A stretch of DNA of 29,826 nucleotides from JBBQVS01 sp038211295 (GTDB lineage Bacteria > Chloroflexota > Ktedonobacteria > Ktedonobacterales > Ktedonobacteraceae): the NCBI GenBank assembly GCA_038211295.1, contig JBBQVS010000048.1, positions 1 to 29,826 of the forward strand. Direction: 5' to 3'. The notes beneath the pieces were generated by a model. That model saw only the letters and a program-made list of their open reading frames with translations, ran no database searches and had not been told where the DNA came from. Positions 24,340-29,826 of this stretch are shown one piece after another; positions within the stretch are counted from its first letter, which is position 1, and each line of letters starts with the position of its first letter. A program made the translations under genes and the position numbers.

Positions 24340-24383
24340 AGAAAGATGGGCGATACCTCATGTGAGATACCGCCCATCTTTCT
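24340..24383 (-). terminator. Long hairpin ending the sugar ABC operon
   Basis: Arms 24340-24360 and 24363-24383, with 13 outer pairs (AGAAAGATGGGCG / CGCCCATCTTTCT) and more inside. The two plus-strand A-C mismatches (24353/24370 and 24356/24367) both become G-U on the minus strand, giving an unbroken stem of about 21 pairs in the transcript of the binding-protein gene, whose stop is 14 bases upstream. Confidence 0.7.
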
Positions 24384-24397
24384 ACAAAGCGCGAAGC

Positions 24398-25729
24398 TTA
24401 GCCCTGTGCAAGCGCGGAATTACTGCTCGCGGTCATCTTGTTGAAGGCATCATCCGCCGATGACTGGCCTTTGAGCACGCTTGTGAAAGCGTTCGAGATG
24501 ATGTTGCGACACTGATCCCACGCTGGAATGGTTGAGGCAACAAAGCCATATTGCAGCGATGCTGGCCCAGCTTTACGCGCGGGATTCTTCGTGTAGTAGT
24601 CCTGTAGTGTTGTGCTGTTGAACGTCGATTGACGTACAGGCATATATCCTGTTGTCTGCACGAACGACGCGTTTGATTCGGAGCTCGTGAGAAACTTCAT
24701 GTAGTCCCACGCCGCCGACTGTGTATCCGTGTCAACGCCCGCATACATCGCCAGGTTTGTGCCAAACAGCGTTGTAAACTGCCCCTTTGGGCCGGCGGGA
24801 ATTGGTGCCTCGTTGAACTGGAAAGCTCCGTTGATAGCCTTCTTCAAGAAAGGATAGCTAGCGATTGAGCTAATGCCGAACAATGATTTCTGTGAGGCGA
24901 AGTCGTTCTGCCAGGCATTCGCGCTTGTGATGTGAATAGCTTTTGATTGCACAAGCGGGGCAAGTTTGCCGAGAGCATCTTTCGCAATCGCAGCATTCGC
25001 GCCCGTTGCAAAAGCGACCGTCTTGCCATCAGGAGAAACGAAATTCGTGCCACCGAGACCCTTGTACAGAATTGACCAGAAATCAACGTCCGGCGTGTAG
25101 GAGAGTCCCCACTGTGAGCCATCGGGCTTCGTAACCTTTGTAAGGTCGCTCACCATCTCGTCAATCGTTGTCGGTGGCGTAATACCCGCGGCTTTGAGTG
25201 CGTCAACGTTGTAGTACAGCACAATCAGGCTCTTGTTAAAGGGCAACATGTATTGTGTACCATTGAGCTGACCGTCTTTTAGCAACGTGGGGTAGAAGTC
25301 GTTGAGATCAGAGATGCCATTTTTCCCTGAAATGAAGGGTTGCAATGAAACAATCGCATTCGACTGCTGATACTGAGTCGCCCACTCTTCGTACACCTGT
25401 GAGATGGCGGGTGGCTTGCCGGCGGCAATCGCGGCGGTGATCTTCGTTTTCAGCGTGGCATACGAGTCATACGCCTGCACGTTGACTGTGACGTTAGGAT
25501 TTTTCTGCATGTACTGCTTTGTCAGCGTATCGATTGCCGTTTTGTTGGCACCAGAGCCGAAAGCATCCCAGAAGTTTACCGTGTATTTTTTACCAGAATC
25601 GAGTACACCCGGATTTGCGCTATTTGTGGTAGTGTTGCCACCGCTACCAGACGAACCACCGCAGGCCGTCAAAACTAGCAGTACCAGTGTCGCGAGAATA
25701 TAGGCCGTAAGAGACCGTTTGTGACGCAT
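24398..25729 (-). CDS. Sugar ABC transporter substrate-binding lipoprotein (CUT1 family)
   Basis: A 443-residue extracytoplasmic solute-binding protein of family 1. The signal peptide ends in lipobox LTAC with lipidated Cys23, followed by a Gly/Ser-rich tether. Family features: VNFWDAFGSGANKTAIDTLTKQYMQKNPNVTV, QVYEEWATQYQ, MLPFNKSLIVLYYNVDALKAAGI, a WGLSY segment, and the C-terminal AAWDYMKFLTSSE and TTGYMPVRQS. It would capture an oligosaccharide or glycerol-phosphate-type ligand and dock on the two permeases encoded upstream on the same strand, 118 bases away. Two small hairpins (25804-25819 and 25824-25837) in that gap may alter relative expression. The ligand cannot be predicted from sequence alone. 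Confidence 0.94.
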   Translation of the reverse strand: MRHKRSLTAYILATLVLLVLTACGGSSGSGGNTTTNSANPGVLDSGKKYTVNFWDAFGSGANKTAIDTLTKQYMQKNPNVTVNVQAYDSYATLKTKITAAIAAGKPPAISQVYEEWATQYQQSNAIVSLQPFISGKNGISDLNDFYPTLLKDGQLNGTQYMLPFNKSLIVLYYNVDALKAAGITPPTTIDEMVSDLTKVTKPDGSQWGLSYTPDVDFWSILYKGLGGTNFVSPDGKTVAFATGANAAIAKDALGKLAPLVQSKAIHITSANAWQNDFASQKSLFGISSIASYPFLKKAINGAFQFNEAPIPAGPKGQFTTLFGTNLAMYAGVDTDTQSAAWDYMKFLTSSESNASFVQTTGYMPVRQSTFNSTTLQDYYTKNPARKAGPASLQYGFVASTIPAWDQCRNIISNAFTSVLKGQSSADDAFNKMTASSNSALAQG

Positions 25730-25847
25730 GTGAAACCTTTCCTTTGTTACGAAAATACCAGACGAACGAATAAAAGGTGTATTTCTATCTCAACACACTC
25801 CAACCGTTCAATAGAACGGCGGGCCAGTGGAAACTGGTGCATGAATG

Positions 25848-26741
25848 TTAGCCCTTTGTACTGCCCACCGAAATACCTTCGATGAACTGTTTCTGGGCAA
25901 GTAAAAACACAAGCAGAATAGGTAACGTCGTAAAAGCAGCCGCAGCCGCCAGACCTGTCGGGTCGGTTCCATCAACCGAGGTAAACGCCTTCAGGCCCAC
26001 CTCGACGGGACGGAACGCGTCAGAACTTGTAACCAGGTAGGGCCACAAAAACGCGTTCCAGCTTCCAATCAACACCTGTAACGCGACCACCGCCAAGGCG
26101 GGACGCGCCAGAGGAGCCGCGATAAGCCACAGAAACTTGAAGCGCGAACATCCGTCAATCTGCGCGGCTTCCCACAGCGAATCAGGAAGAGACAGAAAGA
26201 ATTGGCGTAACAGGAAGATACCAGAAATGCTCACGCCAAACGGGATAATCTGTGCTTGGTAGCTATCAATCCAGCCAAGCGACGAGACAATCAAGTAGCT
26301 TGGAATAAGCGTCGCCTCAAATGGAATCATAATCAGGGCCAGAATTGCGAGAAAGAGTGCCTCTCTACCCGGAAACTTCATCATCCCAAAAGCATAGCCA
26401 GCAAGCAACGAGGTGCTAACTGCGAGTACAACGGTACAGCCTGAAATAAAAAGGCTGTTCATGAAATATTGCAGCCAGGGAGCCAATGCCCACGCACGGG
26501 CGTAGTTTGTCCATTGCCATTCAGGCCAGAATATCGGCGTCTCGGCATACGCGCTATGCTCTGTCAGGAGCGATGTAACAAACATCCAGTAAAGCGGAAA
26601 GATCGAGCTAATCGAGACAAGCACAACAATAAGATAAGTCAACGCACGCCAGGGTCGCAGATAGCGTCCAAACGGGCGTCTTGTGCGCCTCTTTGTCGTT
26701 GTAACCATAGCCATTGGCGGCACCGTTGGTAACGTAGCCAT
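25848..26741 (-). CDS. Sugar ABC transporter permease (MalG-like)
   Basis: 297 residues with six predicted helices. It has the conserved EAA loop facing the ATPase, here EAAQIDGCSRFKFLWLIAAPLARP, and the typical start of MalG-type partners (ISSIFPLYWMFVTSLL). The C-terminus LLAQKQFIEGISVGSTKG is standard for the family. ATG 26741 was chosen because GGGAGGAG precedes it and the helix layout then fits; the longer upstream open frame overlaps the MalF-type gene and is not transporter-like. It starts 19 bases after that gene, so they are co-transcribed, and it should pair with it as the membrane channel. Confidence 0.94.
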   Translation of the reverse strand: MATLPTVPPMAMVTTTKRRTRRPFGRYLRPWRALTYLIVVLVSISSIFPLYWMFVTSLLTEHSAYAETPIFWPEWQWTNYARAWALAPWLQYFMNSLFISGCTVVLAVSTSLLAGYAFGMMKFPGREALFLAILALIMIPFEATLIPSYLIVSSLGWIDSYQAQIIPFGVSISGIFLLRQFFLSLPDSLWEAAQIDGCSRFKFLWLIAAPLARPALAVVALQVLIGSWNAFLWPYLVTSSDAFRPVEVGLKAFTSVDGTDPTGLAAAAAFTTLPILLVFLLAQKQFIEGISVGSTKG

Positions 26742-26760
26742 AGAAAATGCTCCTCCCTCT

Positions 26761-27720
26761 CTAATATGCCGCATTCGCATCACGGCGTGTAAACAGGAGT
26801 TGTGCCGCCGAGATTGTGAAGACAAGTAAAAAGATAACAACGGAAATCGCCGCACCCAGGCCATCGTGCGTATTGGTGGCAAATGCCTGCGAGAACATAT
26901 ACAGTCCGGTGGTGCGGGCAGCGTTCTCCGGCCCACCTTCAGCGTTTACGAAGAGAAAAACAGGTTGGAACATTTTGAATGACTCGATGGTGCTTAACAG
27001 CAAAACGACCAGCGTGATCGGCATAAGCAAAGGCCAGGTAATATTCTGAAACACCTGAAGGGGATTTGCACCATCGACGCGTGCAGCCTCCGCGAGTGCA
27101 GGTGATACATTGCTAAGGCCAGCCATAAAAAGAATTGTGCTAAAGCCTACCGATTTCCAGGTTGTGTATGCGATGATGCTCGTCAAAACCCAGTGTGGGT
27201 CGCCAAGCCAGTCAATCGGACGCAGATGCACGAGACGCAACATGTTGTTAAAAAGACCGTGATAGTTGTCGAACATCCAGTACCAGACCGTTGTGGTCGC
27301 TACAAGCGGCATAACAAACGGCGTAAAAATCGCTAACCGCCATGTTGTTCTCGCCCGAATACCTGACATGAGCAGGATCGCAAGCAATAGCGAGATAAAC
27401 AGATGTAACGGAACCGAAACGAGCACGTACAGAAGCGTCACCTGTATAGATTGCCAGAAGTTCGCGTCATGGAAGAGAAAATTGTAGTTGTCAAGTCCAA
27501 CAAACGGTTGTGCGCCGCGATTGAGAAAGTTCCACTTAAATAAACTCATGTAGAAAACAAAGATCGAAGGGGCATACGCGAAGACGCAAAGAACAGCAAA
27601 GACAGGCAACAAATAAAAATATGCCTGCCTCGCCTCACCAAAACGGCGTGATCGCTTCTCCGGTGGCGTGTTCAGTGCTTTCGCTGTCCCCAGTGAGGAC
27701 ACTTGTAGATCGCTTTCCAT
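26761..27720 (-). CDS. Sugar ABC transporter permease (MalF-like)
   Basis: 319 residues with six helices: the first at about 31-55 (YLLPVFAVLCVFAYAPSIFVFYMSLF), the LDNYNFLFHD segment before helix two, and the cytoplasmic EAA loop LAEAARVDGANPLQVFQNITWPLLMP, which docks the ATPase. It is the MalF-type partner of the next gene. ATG 27720 was chosen because AGGAG lies six bases upstream; an in-frame start 14 codons earlier is less likely. It is the first gene of the importer operon. No ATPase (MalK/MsmK) gene is in the window, so a shared ATPase elsewhere is assumed, as is usual for CUT1 systems in many Gram-positive-type genomes. Confidence 0.94.
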   Translation of the reverse strand: MESDLQVSSLGTAKALNTPPEKRSRRFGEARQAYFYLLPVFAVLCVFAYAPSIFVFYMSLFKWNFLNRGAQPFVGLDNYNFLFHDANFWQSIQVTLLYVLVSVPLHLFISLLLAILLMSGIRARTTWRLAIFTPFVMPLVATTTVWYWMFDNYHGLFNNMLRLVHLRPIDWLGDPHWVLTSIIAYTTWKSVGFSTILFMAGLSNVSPALAEAARVDGANPLQVFQNITWPLLMPITLVVLLLSTIESFKMFQPVFLFVNAEGGPENAARTTGLYMFSQAFATNTHDGLGAAISVVIFLLVFTISAAQLLFTRRDANAAY

Positions 27721-27870
27721 GCTTTCTCCTGCCGGGACTTTTTTGATATGCTCACCTATCATACTCGCCTCATATTAAGAATATGTAATACGAGAGCAAA
27801 AAACGAGTTAAAATAGAGATACATATGTACTCTTCTATAGAAATGGAGCCGATGTGAAGTAGGCACAAAA
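27721..27870 (-). promoter_or_regulatory. Upstream region of the sugar importer operon with palindromes
   Basis: CATATTAAGAATATG at 27771-27785 is a perfect 6-base inverted repeat with a 3-base spacer, and ACATATGT lies near 27823. On the minus strand TTGCTC and TAATAT, 16 bases apart, could be a promoter overlapping the first repeat. A sugar-responsive repressor site is plausible, but nothing here identifies one. Confidence 0.3.
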
Positions 27871-27913
27871 AAGCAGAGGTAGTGCAGAGACAAACTCTGT
27901 TCTACGTCTGCTT
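27871..27913 (-). terminator. Rho-independent terminator of the molybdenum hydroxylase gene
   Basis: Arms 27871-27889 and 27895-27913 (AAGCAGA/TCTGCTT, GTAG/CTAC, CAGAG/CTCTG) with small internal mismatches and an ACAAA loop. On the minus strand the stem is followed by a run of six T (with the stem's last two), the clearest intrinsic terminator in the window. Confidence 0.75.
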
Positions 27914-27987
27914 CCTATGTCTCTTCTTTCAAATAAACGCTCTCAAAGAAGATATTGTTGAGGACGCGAATTTTCGCCTACGTGGTA

Positions 27988-29826
27988 CTACCTTTTCGCG
28001 TTCTGCGAATGAATAGCACGCAACACGCGCTCCGGCGTAAGGGGAAGTTGACGCACGCGGAAGCCGAGCGCATCGGCAACCGCGTTTGCTATGGCGGGTG
28101 CGACGCCGCTTCGCGCGACTTCTACTACAGATTTCGCGCCAAAACTGCCCGCCGCAATATTCTCGCCCTGTGTAAAGTATGTCTGCATCTCTGGTAACTC
28201 TGCCGCGTTATAGATGTGGTAATCGCTTAGTGTGGTTGTGAGCAAATGCCCTTGCTGGTTATACAAAATCTCTTCACAGATACCAGCACCCAGGCCCTGC
28301 GTCATACTTCCATGCACCTGCCCCTCTATGAGCAAGGGATTGAGCACGCGTCCAGTATCAACTGCACACACGAGTTTCACGACCCGCACACTCCCTGTTT
28401 CCATGTCAACTTCTACCTCGGCCCCGTGTACAGCAAAGGCGGTTGGCGCGTTGGCCTCTTTGCACGACGCGCTCGTAACAACCTGTTGCCCTTTGTCCAG
28501 CAACAGGTGTGACGCGACCTGTGCGAGTGTGAGCACCTGTCCGTTCAGTGGCGAGGGCGTGATGTTACCATCTTGTATCGTCAACGTCTCTGCTGAGACG
28601 TCGAGTAGGCTTCCCGCCGCGTTCAGCATCTGCTGATACATCTGTTCCGCCGCCTGACGCAGGGCGACACCCGCGTTATAGAGGATAGACGCCCCGTTGG
28701 TGGTCGTGGCGAACGGCGTGCTCGCGGTGCTGGTCGCGTGCAAAAGAATAGCATCCACCGCAACGTGCAACGCTTCGGCAGCGATTTGCGTGAGTAGCGT
28801 TTTACTGGTGGCGTCCGCGACTGCGATAAAGATATCAAAAGAGCCATCCACATTGAGCTTGACAATCGCGCCGCTACTTTCTGCACGCTTCAACACATTA
28901 TCGAAGCTTGCGAGCGCAGCACCGACGCCCCGATGCAACCGACTATTCCAGGTGCGTCCACGCTTGCCTTGCCATTGTGTTTTTGCCTCGACAAACTGCA
29001 TACACTCGGCGAGACTTCCGCCCCCGTTGCTCGTGCCTGCCGTCTGCGTTCCCTGCGTACTCTCTGTGTTCTGCACGTTTGCTGGTTTGACCCAATTCTT
29101 TTGTCGCAACACAAGCGCGTCCATACCAAGCCGTTTCGCGACTTCATCGATATGCGATTCGAGCGCGAAGAGTTCCGCATCCGCGCCGGGCGTATTACTC
29201 GCGGGCGGCAGATTTGTGTAGAGCACCTCCGTCACAAAACGTGTGTGGGAGCAGGGATAGAGAGCAAGAACACTACCCGGACGCGGCGTTTGCGATGCAG
29301 ACGGCACATATGGTACATAGGTGCCATACGCCCCCGTACTCGCCAGCACAATCATCTGGTTGGCAACGATTGTGCCATCCTGCTTCACTCCGGTCTTCAT
29401 ACGCACAATGTGCTGCGAATATGCGAGGCTTTCGCGTAACTCTTCAGCACGCGAGTAGATGAGGCAGACAGGTTCGCGCGTCGCCTGTGTCAGCAGCGCA
29501 CACACATCTTCCAACACAATGCCCTGTTGCATTCCCGCCCCGCCTCCAAGCGCAGGTTGCTCGACACGGATACGACGCGATGGAATACCAAGAACCGACG
29601 CGACAACACGCTGTACAACGTGCGGCGTATAGGCATTGCTTCGCACAACGAGATACTCGTCTTCATCAAAATATGTCACAACGGTACGCGTTTCAAGGGC
29701 AGTCTGACGCGTCATTGGCACAAGATATTCAGCCTCGATCACCAGTTCCGACTCCACAAAGCCCTGCTCCACATCGCCCGTCTCCACACGAGTACGCGCC
29801 GCAACATTGCGTTCCGCCGCGTAAAT
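27988..29826 (-). CDS. Xanthine dehydrogenase-family molybdopterin-binding subunit (5' end outside window)
   Basis: 612 residues are visible and the frame stays open to the window edge, so the first 100-200 residues are missing. Molybdenum hydroxylases oxidise purines, aldehydes or CO with a molybdopterin cofactor in this large subunit. Seen: the NAYTPHVVQRVVASVLGIP segment, ALGGGAGMQQ at the usual GGGFGGKE cofactor loop, RAEELRESLAYSQH, VDTGRVLNPLLIEGQVHGSMTQGLGAGICEE, and AAGSFGAKSVVEVARSGVAPAIANAVADAL, in which the Glu aligns with the catalytic Glu of the family. PLTPERVLRAI is the normal C-terminus. The altered cofactor loop means substrate should not be guessed. Partner FAD and iron-sulfur subunits are not in the window and may lie upstream. 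Confidence 0.9.
   Translation of the reverse strand: MYAAERNVAARTRVETGDVEQGFVESELVIEAEYLVPMTRQTALETRTVVTYFDEDEYLVVRSNAYTPHVVQRVVASVLGIPSRRIRVEQPALGGGAGMQQGIVLEDVCALLTQATREPVCLIYSRAEELRESLAYSQHIVRMKTGVKQDGTIVANQMIVLASTGAYGTYVPYVPSASQTPRPGSVLALYPCSHTRFVTEVLYTNLPPASNTPGADAELFALESHIDEVAKRLGMDALVLRQKNWVKPANVQNTESTQGTQTAGTSNGGGSLAECMQFVEAKTQWQGKRGRTWNSRLHRGVGAALASFDNVLKRAESSGAIVKLNVDGSFDIFIAVADATSKTLLTQIAAEALHVAVDAILLHATSTASTPFATTTNGASILYNAGVALRQAAEQMYQQMLNAAGSLLDVSAETLTIQDGNITPSPLNGQVLTLAQVASHLLLDKGQQVVTSASCKEANAPTAFAVHGAEVEVDMETGSVRVVKLVCAVDTGRVLNPLLIEGQVHGSMTQGLGAGICEEILYNQQGHLLTTTLSDYHIYNAAELPEMQTYFTQGENIAAGSFGAKSVVEVARSGVAPAIANAVADALGFRVRQLPLTPERVLRAIHSQNAKR

Noticed and set aside
28697..29439. 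Plus-strand open frames of 168-174 codons opposite the molybdenum hydroxylase
   Set aside because: The minus-strand product aligns to family motifs along its whole length; the opposite frames are explained by codon bias.
1..29826. CRISPR arrays, prophage or defence islands
   Set aside because: No regularly spaced repeats, phage structural genes or Cas-like proteins were seen on either strand.

Overview
The window looks like a chromosomal segment of a Chloroflexota bacterium, most likely class Ktedonobacteria. This is inferred from gene style only (NarL-type kinases, a Ser/Thr kinase with a low-complexity linker, CUT1 sugar ABC systems, base composition near half GC); no 16S or single-copy marker is present to prove it. 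Most of it reads as ordinary chromosome with one transposon scar at the left edge.

Layout. 1-139: right end of an IS200/IS605-type element, with the last 40 codons of a tnpB-like gene and the terminal imperfect hairpin ending in TCAA. It abuts, and appears to have removed, the first codons of an ABC exporter half-transporter (133-1890). A second half-transporter (1865-3661) overlaps it. The ATPase motifs of the two are asymmetric in a complementary way, as in heterodimeric exporters. 3686-6147 (minus): a tRNA-dihydrouridine synthase and a 6-phosphogluconate dehydrogenase, each with its own signals. 6335-6406 (minus): tRNA-Arg(CCG). 6407-7143: a strong palindrome, a doubtful small membrane ORF and a DUF2267 protein. 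7234-11018: DNA-uptake locus comEA - small membrane protein - comEC, behind a good sigma70-type promoter. Key residues of both ComEA and the ComEC C-terminal domain look lost. 11093-11716: zinc-ribbon membrane protein. 11725-15025 (minus): a tyrosine-recombinase-fold protein with replaced catalytic residues, a fatty acid desaturase and an aminoglycoside-nucleotidyltransferase-like protein with a palindromic operator candidate in its promoter. 15262-16572: GT-C-type membrane glycosyltransferase, convergent with an acidic-tailed unknown protein (16680-17084). 17462-20961: histidine kinase, NarL-type response regulator and SAM methyltransferase in a row. 20983-24189 (minus): membrane Ser/Thr kinase with an extracytoplasmic lectin-like domain, then a LysM-like membrane-anchored protein. 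24398-27720 (minus): sugar ABC importer (two permeases, then the binding lipoprotein; no ATPase gene). 27988-29826 (minus): molybdenum hydroxylase large subunit, cut by the window edge.

Working together: the exporter pair should form one pump; kinase and regulator one signalling pair; the three sugar genes one importer that must borrow an ATPase from elsewhere; ComEA/ComEC the membrane part of DNA uptake. No CRISPR array, phage block or clear novel defence system was found. The points most worth checking are the IS junction inside the exporter gene, the apparent loss of catalytic or DNA-binding residues in ComEA, ComEC and the recombinase, and the gene-end hairpins whose mismatches become G-U pairs only on the transcribed strand.
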